A program made the position numbers and the translations under genes. A stretch of DNA of 64,000 nt from Phoronis australis (Eukaryota; Phoronida; Phoronidae): contig NMRA01000125.1 of the NCBI GenBank assembly GCA_002633005.1, positions 35,241-99,240 of the forward strand, given 5' to 3'. Shown here piece by piece: positions 47,862-59,975 of the stretch. The notes under the pieces are model-generated. The model saw only the letters and a list, made by a program, of their open reading frames with translations, did no database searches and was not told where the DNA came from. How positions within the stretch are numbered: position 1 is the first letter of the stretch; every line of letters starts with the position of its first letter.

Positions 47862-48539
47862 TTTATGTTCGGAATATGTCCCGAAAATAATAGGTGCGTC
47901 GCAAGCTCCGTTTCCAGAGTTACACAGGAGACCGTGTATAGGCGATATAAGGTCATTTATTATGACTGATAAGGTAAAGAAATGTGTACAAATAACATAA
48001 ACATAGATTATTACATGGCGAAGTCGTTATCCCCCGTTATCTAGAGCCCGAGTGGATTTTGGAGAATTATCGCCCGAGGGTGGGAAAAAATGAAGAGAGA
48101 TTAGACTCGAACCTAAGTGCTGCTAAAGCGAAGTACTGATGACAGGAAATATAACGTTACTGAGAACAAAGGAGCCCTATGACAAGTGACAATCATCAGC
48201 CTATGGTAGCCAGGAGCTGACCAAACTCGTGGCAGTAACACAAACGAACCAATAGTGAGGCTGGAAATGGAATGTCCTAGTGCCTCGAGTGCAGGAGGAC
48301 CGCATGCGAATCTACACAAGGGGTTAATGGACCAGTCCGAAAGATGGGGGTATAAGTGGGACAAGTCCATATTCTCACAACGAGTGAAATATCATTTATG
48401 TTCGGAATATGTCTCGAAAATAATAGGTGCGTCGCAGTCTTCGTTTCCATAGATACAAAGGAGACCGTGTATAGGCGATATAAGGTCATTTATTATGACT
48501 GATAAGGTACATAAATATGAGTGCACAAATAACATAAAG
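47862..48539. mobile_element. TRIM-like element: two ~140-bp direct terminal repeats
   Basis: 47862-48002 and 48395-48539 are about 90 percent identical in direct orientation and each starts TTTATGTTCGG and ends AATAACATAAA, so TGTT...AACA termini as in LTRs. The 392-base interior encodes nothing recognisable. A primer-binding site is not convincing and no target duplication is clear. An alternative is two tandem MITEs. Confidence 0.45.
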
Positions 48540-49041
48540 ATAAAATAATAATCTCTGGAAAGATGGGCAATAAAAAGCGCCACGAGAGATGTTGAAGACA
48601 GCTCATTCCCATCCGCAGGGACGCACCAAAAGAAAAGGGAGGAAAAGGGAGGTATTGTGTAGATTCGCATACTTACAGAGGCTGGCAGCCGGATACCCAA
48701 CCCTAACTCCAGGGGCCAAGGCTGGAGGGGGAGGTACGTTTACCCAAGTGCTGCAACAGCTGCCAGGTGTGAACTCACCCTGGTGTCGTGGAGGTAACGA
48801 ATGGAACTAGAAGTAAGGCCAAAAATACAAAAGTAATACATGGAAGACTGAACAAAACAATGAGACAAAGTGGCAAATTGAAACACTTTCTCTCCCAGCC
48901 CTTTGTCGAGTCCAGAAACCGATGAACGTGGATTTAGAATGAGCCCATATTTCCTCGTTTTTCTCACGAACAATGCATTGCCATTGGACTGCAGGTATCA
49001 TTACGGTTTCTTATATTTCGTATTCATAAATACGTTTCAAC

Positions 49042-49287
49042 ACTGGCGTAGCTAGAAGTATTCAATAGGGAGGTCAAACGCGATCGGGGGGAACCAATGG
49101 GACCAAACCCAAAACTGGAGGGAGCTTCGACCGGGGAGGGCTTTTTCGCAATGAGCAAGGGGTGTGGCTCCATTTGTGACCTTCAGTATGGCATATGTTG
49201 TGCACTGCATGCATGTACCACCACAGATATTGTGATGTAAAAACATCTTTAGCTTTGCTCCTCCTGCCCCCCCCCCCCCCCCCCCCN
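49042..49287. mobile_element. hAT-like end truncated at an assembly gap
   Basis: CACTGGCGTAGCTAG at 49042 matches, in inverse, the right end of the element at 7985-8299. The other end is not visible: the sequence runs into a C20-class tract and N at 49287. Confidence 0.35.
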
Positions 49288-50416
49288 TTCCTCTCTGTCA
49301 TTATGGTTTGCGCCGGACATTTATGTTTGGTAGCTTGAACCTCAAACTGTAAAATCCTGCTTTTCTCACCATCTGAAAGGTTATGTAAATCACTTCGATT
49401 GGCGCCAGCAGTGTCAACTTTTAGCTTTGAGTTACACTGCCAGCCAACCAGTTAGTCAACTCGGGTATGGGTCACCCGGAGTCAACATTGGAGGTTCGGG
49501 TGTAGTAGTAGCGTTTTGAATTTTCGATTTTGCCGGAAAATTCGCAGCTGCGATAACACGTTGGGCAATTGCCGTAGAGTAACAACCTCTCATCACAACA
49601 ACACTGAGTGTAAAAGGAATTTGCTCGCGAATTCATGTTAGAGATAAGAGCCGTCACAAGTGTTCTATGGTCACCCACTTTCCGCGCTCTCTTCTCTTAC
49701 CAGTTTCCTACCGGCTGTTAATTTTCGTATGCTCGGGAATAATCTATTTTCGATCGATAAGACGTCTTCCCTGCAAGAAAATTTGTTTAATTATCCAGAG
49801 TAAGCTAATTACCTTAAGACAAACGCGCGCACACACTGCGCAGCTTTCCTGGCGATGTAAAAATGACGTCAAACCCATATTTAGAATCTACCCCCGAGCA
49901 GGCTACGGATTTACGTCCCTTGGCTTCGTGTTGTACTCATGTATTCTATTTTTTAGCTTTAGCCTAATTTCGTGAACCATCTCAGAGGCCATCCGTAGAC
50001 TGATTTTAGCCAAAAGGCAACAGACTCTTCTGGTGGCGAGACCGGCGAGACAGATAACCGAGAACTGACACACAACAAGTTGTGGAAATCGACAACATTT
50101 CGTGAGTCCAGACAAAAAAGTTTGCAAACAACCGTTATCAATGCAGGATATCTTTTTAAATTTAGGAAGAAGTAATAAATATGACAATTACAGACGTTGC
50201 GCAATTTTCACTTGGGTGGATTGAACGAAAAACATCAAAATAATTCATCACAAGGACTTCCTATGATTGAGTGAAACTAAAATCTGGTTTTGAAAAACAA
50301 TCGTCACCCAAAAGCATTTGAACAAGTTAAAGCATAACTTATCATCGCAAATCAATTTTCAAAGGAGCAATGTTTCTCAGTGTCACGTTTACTCCCGTTT
50401 GTGGGTGGGCGCAGGT

Positions 50417-50894
50417 TGTTATAGACAGGTACTAATAGTTTTTGATGCGACGATTGACTGAAGACTGGTTCGAGTTAATCCTTTATTAATCCCGACCGTA
50501 CGTTCACAAGCCTACTCAAACAAAACGTCCGACGTAATGTCTGTTTATGCTCCAGCCAGTGCTGCGAAGCCTTGACTTGTGATGAACTGCTGATTCTCTT
50601 CACTGCAACTCAACTGTAGTTCTCCTGATTGCCTTTCTTGAACTTCTGATGAAGTGACTTGATCCGACTAACACAAACCCGCGCTTGTGTATTTATAGCC
50701 TACATCAATTCAAGCACATTCTAGAACTTTCCTGAATCTACCCAATCATTCTACAAACATATACTAGTCTCTAGAATATTCCAGACTGCATTAATCACTG
50801 TCATGCAAGAGTCTTCTAGAAAGTTCCACACTATACTGTAGTAAACAAATTACATCATCACTGTACTTAACTCAGGGGTCATGCCAGTCAAACA
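50417..50894 (-). mobile_element. Solo LTR of an LTR retrotransposon
   Basis: On the minus strand this 478-base unit starts TGTTTGACTGGCATG and ends GTCTATAACA, giving TGTT...AACA termini. It has a TATA box (TATAAA, 50697-50692) and an AATAAA (50487-50482) about 210 bases downstream, the U3-R-U5 order expected. Several TTCTAGAA-type motifs lie in U3. No second copy, primer-binding site or gag/pol is adjacent, so it is solo. A target duplication is not evident. Family not assigned. Confidence 0.7.
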
Positions 50895-53800
50895 CAATAA
50901 CAAAACAAAACAATACAACTAAAACTGTTAGTCTATATTCTGACATTCAGTAAATTTTGAATTTGGCATTATCATAGCAGATTTGCTATCTCTAAAAATC
51001 AGGTTGACGTAGACGAGTGCCGAATTGCTGCCTAAGCCACAGTTTCGTGGGAAACCCCAGCCCAGAAAATCCTCTCGAAAATCTCGGTTGCCAGATAAAT
51101 TTACGAGTAAGGGAAGCAGCAGAAGAGAAACCCTAAATATCAATTAGCATGGATGATCACAAGGCAATTCTTTGTATTTCCGACATTACAAAACAACGCC
51201 ATGTTTTTTTTTTGGTTTGATAGCATGAGGAGATAACACTAGGCCTGAAACCAGTAAGATAACACAATCTGCAATTGCGGAAACGTAAAAGGTAAAGTGG
51301 AAGTCAGATACATTCAGGTTGCAGTTACTTGCCTAGAAGCACCCATCCTAACGCTAAACCCATCTAATCGTTGTTTAATGTCCAGATTGGCGGAAGGGGC
51401 TGTCGTGGCAGTGATGCTGCGGACTTGCCAGAGTTTTGCACATTGTGTCCCCAGTGTTGTCTCACTCGGTACACCGATACAAAACGTAGCGTAAGGTCAC
51501 CCACGGAAGGATCATTAACGAACAGAAAGCTCGACGAACAACTAGGTCTCGCTAAGCCATTCGTTGTGAACTGGAAGTATCCACCTTCGGACGAACGTTC
51601 GTCAGCGAATGGAAAAATCCAATTGATAGCTGCGTAAATAATAAAAATTTCATAGTTCATTCCGAGATGCCGACCCTCATTTTGCACCAACATATGATTA
51701 TGTATGTCTTGAACCATGACCTTGCTACAATTTACAGAGTAAACCCAATATTTTCTGCATATTACAGTTTTTCCTGCTGGTGGATAATCGCTGATTGTTC
51801 ATTTTTTCATCGAAAACAAAACGCATGCGTTGTAAGCCTCTTGTTCAGCCATTGCAAAACTCCTCCCGTTTCCTTAAGTGTCAACTCGCTCCGAATCGTT
51901 GCTCTGGTCAGTAATTGGCTGGCGCATTCGTCGTGTTCCGTTTGTTATCTACTCTTTTAATGAAGGTGTGACCAGTCATTCGTTAGTTCGTTCATTCATT
52001 CGTTCGTTAATTAGTGAGCTTTAAAGGAACGAAATAGACCCCTGAAAGCCCTTAAGGACTTGACATTTTCATTAGTGTGAATTGCACTATTGCGATGGAA
52101 TAATTACTTCGTTCACTAATCGCAGTCTTTACATGTTGTTTGCGTCACTTAAAATACTCAGTTATGTTTTTAACACAGAATAAGTTTCATCAAGTAAATG
52201 ACATAGCTAAAATACAAAATTCAAAAATTACTTATGTATAGATGCACTTTTTCAAGTTAATAAAAATGATATACTAAGTCATTCAACTCTGCCTGCCCAG
52301 TGATTTTGTTTTCAGCAGGAATTCAAAACATGTGCCTAAAATTATTTATCATGTCTTGTTAATCGGAAAAAAAGTGATGTCGTATAGAAAGACCGTCATG
52401 AAAGAATACTTTTTGACCAAATTGCCTCGTGTTGAAATTTGCACCATAATAGTTTATCTCTACTATGTGGAAAGAGTATCTTTACCAATCACCAGTTGGC
52501 GAGTCCGTTTCGTCAACGAGTCAGCTCACCTAGAGCCTACCTACGGGAAACTAGGTCGCAAGCTTGTCGCATAGATTTCGGTAGATTGGCGTATCCATTG
52601 TTCACTGTGTTTTTCTTTGTTAAGATAAAGATAATGACAAGCACTTATCGGCTGATGTGCGCCCAAGGTACGATATCCATGCGATACCTTGAGACCTCCA
52701 TACGACGTCATTCAGCTAACCAAACTGTATGGGCAAATCGACATTTTGTGGGTCCACTCAAAATGGGCAACGAGACAGTATGGGAGAAAGGAAGCCCGTA
52801 TGAATGAATCCGCTAGGAATTGTTTTTGATGCCCAGCACAAGATAAGAATAAAAAGCAAAGAAAAACAGGCCTTTACCGAGACTGGTACTGGTCTGCACT
52901 CCGTCTCAGTTTGAGACCAGTGCTCACCGACTACAACTTAACAAAAAATACGCCCGCCCTCATCAATTTCCCCAAAGTCACGTGTTTTTATTTTGAAACC
53001 TGCAAAAACACAGGCTTGAATTGCCATGATTTATCATGTAAAAATCTCCATTTTTTGCTTGTCTCAGGTGGATTTGCTTTTTTTTGAAAAGTGAATAGCT
53101 AAAAACGGTGCACCAAGGCGATTTTAAAAAAATACAGACGAGAACCAACTGTGCTTTTTGGCCTGATGCCGTGCTTTTTGCTTATGAAAGTACTGCTTGT
53201 GGAGATAATCTGATCAGATAACCTGGTCGGATAATTTGATCGGATATTAGTGTGGTAGTATTGGCTTACGAAGAAGGCGTAAAAATCGTTTTGTACGAGC
53301 AACAGAAAACATTTCCCTGAATCGTGAAATTATAAATTAACCCCCCCCCCCCCTTCACCCTCTCTTGAAAGGCGTGGCCTGTTTACTCGCTTTACAGAAT
53401 CCAGGGTATACATCGGTATTTTGCACAAGTTAATCTGATATTGAAATTTCACGGTAAAAAATTAAGTTTATTCACTTACCTTAAAATTATTATTATGAAA
53501 ATCGGTTGACGCCTTATTCGCCCAGTCGTCATTTTAAAAGTAAGCCTCTTTTTAGGTTTTAAAAACAATGCATTCTGCGCTTATTTACAGGGCAAAGCGT
53601 GATTTTTTTTCGCGTACCTCGTTATATTTATGTCTCAACTGTATTGTTTGTTTTTTTGATGAAGATGAAGTTGTTCATGCACTGCCAATATTATGATTTG
53701 ATGACCGTGTACGGTATACATGTCTAACGGATCATCAAAATGGTCAAAGAGCATGTTACGGAAATTGCAATCAAAGGTCTCATTGTCATTTTTGGGGTGC

Positions 53801-54720
53801 AAGTTAAATCATAAACCGTCACAGAATTCACGTGAACATGAATAAATTCGGAGACTTTCTTGGGAGATGGCACTCAAGCCTCTCAAGGGATGCCGTGTCC
53901 CCCATGCGAGTATGCCATGTCCCAAGTGCGAGTTTGGTGAGAGGACAGTTTCAGAGACAAAGACCACATAGGACTAACACTGCTTTCAGCTTGTTTGGTA
54001 CTTCCTATTTCAACCAATTATGACAATTCTGGTGCCCTGAAAAATATCCAGCTAACAGGGTTGAATTAATCGTCATTCTCAAATTATATGTTGGCACATT
54101 ATCGCTGATTTGGGCCGGCTTCTGGATTTTGAATTTAGTGACTGATTTTTGGATCAACTGGCTTGTATATAGAACAACGGATAGAACATATCAGAACCCC
54201 AGCCTGATTAATCCTATAGCTTAGGCCTGGCAGTTTTTATTCAGTTTCAAAACCATGCCACAATATCCCCAGGACAAATTCCTAAATCAACATAACACGT
54301 GTTCTAAGCTGTAACAATTTTCGAAGTGCTTAGTAATTTACAGCGCTGCTAAATCTGCCATACTAATTATCATTTTCATTTTATTTGACTGGGTCCAAAA
54401 CGTCAATATGATGTCATACTCCATAAGTGAATTGAGAGACGCCTTATGTGACTTGGGGTTGATGCAACCATGGACTGAATATGCAGTCCCCACAAGTTTA
54501 TCTTTGGAACATCACGCAAAACTGCAAGTCGTCAAAGCAACTATACTTCCTGACTCTTCCAGTACCACGTGTGCAAACGTTAAACTACGCTCACTGATGC
54601 ACGCGGAATTTCGTGTGTTATTCATCGACCTTTCACATGGTCACGTGTAGGTGGCGCTGTCACAGAGGGTAAGGACAGTGCGGTGGCTGTAAAAAGGACG
54701 GCAAAGCAAAATTTTTTCTC
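50895..54720. other. No gene seen
   Basis: Frames of 88-122 codons at 51.4-51.7 and 52.4-52.8 kb overlap on opposite strands and lack known motifs. A short ATTCGTT simple repeat lies at 51,975-52,015, three TGATC-GATAA motifs at 53,205-53,250 and a C13 tract at 53,341. Confidence 0.4.
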
Positions 54721-54724
54721 CGTT

Positions 54725-54925
54725 GCTAACTCTATCGATAGAGATAGTAAGTCTATCAATAGAGTTACTAAGTCTATCGGTAGAGCTAGTAACTCTATAG
54801 ATAGAGATAGTATCATGTCTATCAATAGAGTTACTAAGTCTATCGATAGAGCTAGTAACTCTATAGATAGAGATAGTATGTCTATCAATAGAGTTACTAA
54901 GTCTATCGATAGAGTTAATAACTCG
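54725..54925. repeat. Tandem array of palindromic CTATCGATAGAG units
   Basis: About eleven copies of CTATCGATAGAG or close variants (CTATAGATAGAG, CTATCAATAGAG) alternate with spacers of 5-8 bases such as TTACTAAGT and ATAGTATGT. A higher period of about 70 bases is visible. Because each unit is its own complement, open frames appear on both strands; these are not genes. Confidence 0.85.
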
Positions 54926-56931
54926 CTTTAGAACCTCGTACTTGTTGTGAAGAGGCCAGCACAAAGTTCGTGCCATCAGATCGGAAGTCTAAGTATCAGG
55001 GTGATTGGCAATTTTGGTCGATGGCTCCAGGTCTGTCTGCATTGATTGCAGTTGTTTTATATAAGTGTGAGTGTGAGTGCTTCCTTAGAGCTGGAGACTT
55101 GATAATGCCATCTCCTCGAAAATGTGATGGGTCGTGTCAAACGAAAATAATTCCTCTTAGAAACACTAATGGTCTGAAAAAGACTGCTTGTGAATCACTG
55201 AAGCTATATTTCGAATGGTGACCGAGATTCGACTTGCAGCAACTCTCGTGCTAAAATGTAGTCAATTGATGACAGTGTAGACTCTCAATTAAGTATGAAA
55301 GGCGGGCCAGTTTTGATTAATGCCCTTTTTGTTATAATAAAATGTAGACCTTGAGCCATCCGGGAATGTTCATGATATTAACAGTAAAGACTCGTCCTGG
55401 AACGAGAGTATAGAGACAGTTTCAAGATCACACGTGACCAGAGTTTCCGCGACTCATCACAGTCAACGTCCCATCGAAGGAGACGAGAGGTCTCCGAAGA
55501 TCAAGGAAACAAAAAAATGTAATCCATCAGACCAGCCTTTTTGTAGTATGAGCAAGGAATGTTACTCTTTGGTATGAGGTTATAAATTCGTCACTGATAT
55601 TGTGATAGGCCCACATCTGCTGTAGGTAACAGCAAACAGAACCTTTTTGAGGTGAGCTAAAGACTTGTGTCTCATATTCCGGGCAAAAACAAAAAAACGC
55701 AATTAAAATTACTTTGCTACTTCCGGAATTAGTTCATATTGCTTTCATGTTACGTGACGATAGCCTCCGGCATAAATTTACTGACGCGAAGAAAAGCAAT
55801 AACAGCATAAAAAATATGATTTTATTTTTATCAGAACAGACGTGTGTCTCCTCCACTGTGCGCTTAATTTTTCAAATTGTCTGCGTGAAGTCAACAAAGT
55901 CCATCAATCACATGGATAGGATTTGAAGTGAGTCGGAAGAAACTGATGAGAGTAAACCTAAAGCAGACAGTTTCATTAATCTTAGACGTTGCAGCGGTTC
56001 ATTGTCGGTTTATTATTTGACTAACTCTTAAACAGGCTGCAAAGCTTTTAGCTAAAATTTATCCGACACTTACATTACCGGATATCAATCGGCTCTGCAA
56101 TCTTGGGTCCTGATAGGCAGGGAGGCAGGAAGACGTGGAGGTTTCCAGACAAAGAATGATGACATTGTTTACGTGAAGTGCATTTTAGGACGTTTATTAA
56201 AATTGATGCGAGAAATAATTATAGTTCACATGTCAGTTATTACACTCTGGCACGCATGACGGAGCCTCAGCTCAATTTTCCAGTTCCAGCCTTGTATTCG
56301 TACACACATGTATTTCTAGGCTTTAAGTGTATGTAAGACAGTATAAAAAGGTCAAAGATCATACAATACGACAAACCAATGGAAGGAATACTTTTATACC
56401 AATACAGGCCTAGGAAACCGTGAAGCGACTTGTTGGGAAATCGTGTTTGCATGAAAACCTGTTTAAGCCATTATGGTTAGGTGTTACGGTTTTTACTTGG
56501 GTATGTTCTGGAGAATCGCAAGATTCGTGTGTTCACAATGCTGTCTAACTGATAACGCGTTTGTCACAATACAAGATCACGTGTTCGTGATTCCCAATTA
56601 CGTTGCACAGCTTACGTACTTTTTCACTTCTATCTGCACATATAGTGCCATGTAAATCTTTATCATTCATGTACGGCCACTTATACTTCCGTTCTCTGAT
56701 TAGCAAATTTAAAGTACGACGAGTTCCGTTTTGAGGTAATATTGCCCGGTTAGTCATGTAATTTCATTTTCATTCAAGCCGCAAAGACGCACGATGTCGC
56801 TGTTCATGCTAAGACCAATTACACTCTGCAGATTGGAAGTCGATGAAAGATTACTTCTGTCATATTATCTACTTATACTTCAGAGTACCTCGCATTATAC
56901 CACATACGTCTAAAACACCCGTGCAAGAACC
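54926..56931. other. No gene seen
   Basis: This is AT-rich DNA with scattered frames of 60-83 codons, none with a recognisable motif. No repeats were identified by eye. Confidence 0.35.
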
Positions 56932-57345
56932 TATCGTTGGCCAAATGGGTGAATGTTACGCACGTAAATTACGTTCATAAATTTTAACTAAAATTCTTGT
57001 TAGTGGCGTAAAGTAATTATTAACGGCATAAATTAACTTTTAACGACGTAAAATAATTATTTGCGGCGTAAATTTAATTTAACAGCGTAAGTAATTATTT
57101 ACGTGTGTGATTTAAGCACGTAAATAAAACGCAAATTGCGCAGCCACGTAATTAACATTAATTTTTACTTTACGTCGCAAATAATTTCATTACGCTGTTA
57201 AAAGTAAGTTAGTTTACCGCGCAAATAATTGCTTTACGCCGTTAAAAGTTAATTTACGCCGCAAATAATTGCTTTACGCCACTAACAAGAATTAATTTAC
57301 GCACGTAATTTACGTGTGTAACGTTCACTCATTCGGCCAACGATA
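56932..57345. mobile_element. Foldback element 1: 414-bp palindrome with TTTACG-rich arms
   Basis: It starts TATCGTTGGCCAAATG-GTGAA and ends TTCACTCATTCGGCCAACGATA, the complement with few changes. Almost the entire length folds back. The arms consist of repeated (C)GCCGCAAATAATTGCTTTA and GGCGTAAA-type motifs. It lies 650 bases upstream of the receptor gene. Confidence 0.8.
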
Positions 57346-57991
57346 ACAACCGTTTGTGTCATGTGCCGGTGTAATAACCTTGAAGGACATGTTCACGGGA
57401 CATTGTTAAAACGTTAGCATGTAGTATAAATATTTTAAACTATGATCATAAGTAGTTTTAGCTGTGGAAGTGCTGTTGTAAGTATTAGAATTATTCTGAA
57501 AGTATTAATTTAGTATTTCCATTGTGATTATATCATCATTATTATTGTTTCTGCATGTCAGATAGACAGTGTAAATTTAGTTTAAAGATATCTATTTTGG
57601 CACTACAATTGCAGCAACGATGCGCTTCTAACATGATTACAACTGGAGATTAATGTTTGTTTCGCCGAGTCCTTATTGTTACATTGAGTGTCAATGTTGA
57701 CACATTGGCCATTACCTTTGTAAGAAAACACCTATTACGATTACTGAATGGACATACAATCGAATTAATTACAAATGCGCCTATTTCCTTGAATCTTAAC
57801 TTATTTTTCTTTCTTGTAGATGAACTAGTTGTAGCACAAGGACGAACAGAAATGTTTGACGTACGTGTGAACAGAGTACGGGAATATTTTTCGCATGAGA
57901 AACAGTAACAACACCCGTTGTCTTCATCCAGAAGCTACTCTGGGAAATCTTATTCAGAAAGCAAATATCTTTCCAAGAAGACGGAACGAAT

Positions 57992-59173
57992 ATGGCGAAC
58001 ATAAATGACATTCCCAAGTCGTACGTCCATTTCATAGTTGAATGGATGAATCGCGAGCACGTGAACACAACGGAACAGTTGAAGGGTATCTACGTACGAC
58101 AAAGCCTACGTTACATCTATCCGCTCTTTGTTTTACTGCACGTCATTGTTGTCTTAGTTGGAATTTCCGGAAACTTCGGCATGATCGTGATTATCATTCG
58201 GAAGAAGCTATTTCACAATCCGCTTTATAAATACTTCCTAAATCTTGGCCTGTCTGATCTAATTAAGTGCATTCTGGTGCTCCCTCCGACACTTCCGATA
58301 CTTTTCATTGAGAACTGGGTATTCGGAAGTTTCTTGTGTTATTTCTTGCCAATGCTTCAATACTTTCCAGTTCATGCGTCCATGCTAACATTGTTACTCA
58401 TCAGTGCCGATAGGTTCCGCTACATCGTTTACCCAATGAAATCGCGCATCCCGGCTACCATGTGTATCATTGCCTGCTGGGTAATTTCCATCTGTGCCGT
58501 GTTGCCTTACGCAATATATATAAAGTTCATAGATCTCGGCCACTATCTCAAGGAGGATCTCGGTGGGATCGGTTTGTGCGTGGTGGCCGCTGGAAGAGAT
58601 CTATACATCGAAGAATATATTCGAGCTAAATTTGTCGTTATGTATGCGTTGCCGCTGGCAATCATTGCCTTCTTATACGTCCGCGTGTCCGCTGAATTGA
58701 AGTCACGCGAGAGCCAGAGCCTCGCTGGAAATGCGCCAGTGTTATCTTTCGAAATCGGGCAGAGCTGGACTGACAATGAACCATCAAGCGCCATAGAACC
58801 GGAACTTGCGTCAGGAAGCTCAACGCAACCACTACAAGACAGTCCAGAAGGAAGTGACGATGAAGAGTTGGATACGTACAACGAGAAACGGATTCAAAAG
58901 TACCTTATTTCCATGGTAACGGTTTTTGCTATCTGTTGGTGCCCTTTGCAGGTTTTGTACATCATAACGCCAGTCACCACCGAAACCGCCCATAACAAAG
59001 CCTACTTTGATATCACTTACAACAGCTTCGTTTGGTTTGGGTTCCTATCGACATGTTCCACCCCAGTCTTGTTCGCGTTTTTGCGAATGTCGAATTCTGC
59101 CAAGGAGCGACTCAGAGACTACTTCAGAATGATCAGCCAAAACATCAATCGCAATCGAGCGAACGCCTTTTAG
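57992..59173 (+). CDS. Class A (rhodopsin-like) G-protein-coupled receptor, peptide-receptor type, single exon
   Basis: This 393-residue seven-helix plasma-membrane receptor has N-glycosylation site NTT at 25-27; TM1 about 44-70 with GN at 60-61; TM2 with LSD (Asp89); the Cys116-Cys196 pair expected to bridge TM3 and loop 2; TM3 ending in Asp140-Arg141-Phe142 (DRF instead of DRY); TM4 Trp163; TM5 Pro221; a 70-residue acidic/Ser-rich third intracellular loop (about 231-302); TM6 CWCP at 315-318; and TM7 in which NPxxY is replaced by STPVL (356-360). Overall shape and CWCP suggest a neuropeptide-type receptor that signals through heterotrimeric G proteins; the ligand is unknown. The ATG context (A at -3, G at +4) is good and the frame is uninterrupted. 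It stands alone, with foldback elements on both sides. Confidence 0.93.
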   Translation: MANINDIPKSYVHFIVEWMNREHVNTTEQLKGIYVRQSLRYIYPLFVLLHVIVVLVGISGNFGMIVIIIRKKLFHNPLYKYFLNLGLSDLIKCILVLPPTLPILFIENWVFGSFLCYFLPMLQYFPVHASMLTLLLISADRFRYIVYPMKSRIPATMCIIACWVISICAVLPYAIYIKFIDLGHYLKEDLGGIGLCVVAAGRDLYIEEYIRAKFVVMYALPLAIIAFLYVRVSAELKSRESQSLAGNAPVLSFEIGQSWTDNEPSSAIEPELASGSSTQPLQDSPEGSDDEELDTYNEKRIQKYLISMVTVFAICWCPLQVLYIITPVTTETAHNKAYFDITYNSFVWFGFLSTCSTPVLFAFLRMSNSAKERLRDYFRMISQNINRNRANAF

Positions 59174-59337
59174 ACGAAAAAAGTTACCTTACGAGTAACA
59201 TATGTCTCATTTCTTAGATTTCGGTATGAACTCTTGGTTTGAAAGCGAAGCATGGGCTAAAAATCCTTTACGAGATTGCCGTGTTTAGGCATTCGCTTGT
59301 TTAGTATTACGTTATTCTTATGTTTTGGACCCAATCA

Positions 59338-59343
59338 AATAAA
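59338..59343 (+). promoter_or_regulatory. Poly(A) signal AATAAA of the receptor gene
   Basis: AATAAA lies 165 bases after the stop codon, in AT-rich sequence, and is the first such hexamer downstream. Its use is inferred from position. Confidence 0.6.
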
Positions 59344-59975
59344 ACTAAAATGTCAAAATTAATAAATAATAGTACTTAGACCAGGTTTACGTAAATTTCC
59401 AAGCATTTATAGTGGCAGATGCGTCATCGCTAAACATCCGAATTAAAAGGGAATTTTCCAATTGAATGCTTGACTGTTAAATTATTAACTTAGGTAGTTT
59501 CTCTACACCGTTCTTTTTGTTCCACCTGAACTTTCCGTATGAACACATACTGTGTATATGAGACTACATTAAATCATCTTGTAGACCGTGGAACTTGTGA
59601 TTTGGATAATCGTGTACAGTCCTAATAATCTTATTAACTTGCTACTGCAAAGGTTCTTAAAGAAAGTGAAATACCGCGAAGAAGCTCTGCTCCGTCCTTG
59701 GATCTGTACTGGAATCTAATGAGGCTGTAGGCCCTAATGGCCGGCCGGTTCACTTTTCTCCCGCTTTAGAAATTATTAATTACTAACTCGTGATTAATGG
59801 AAAAGGGATTTTAAGCTACAGAACACCTGCATGTATCTTGTGATCATGCGGCTGTAACAGTTTCGGTGCATAATTTTTGCGGCCCACCTAGGCCAGCTGA
59901 GTTCAGACCTAAATAATACGACAACAGCGACAACACTTCTAATCTAAGGGAAATTTTTAGAATAATTTCATGGTT

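Noticed and set aside
54641-54976. Open frames on both strands (82-111 codons) rich in SIDR/NSIDR repeats
   Set aside because: They are direct translations of the palindromic tandem array and exist on both strands for that reason.
57657-57908. 83-codon frame just upstream of the receptor
   Set aside because: No motif, not in frame with the receptor, and crossed by an antisense frame; possibly 5' UTR.
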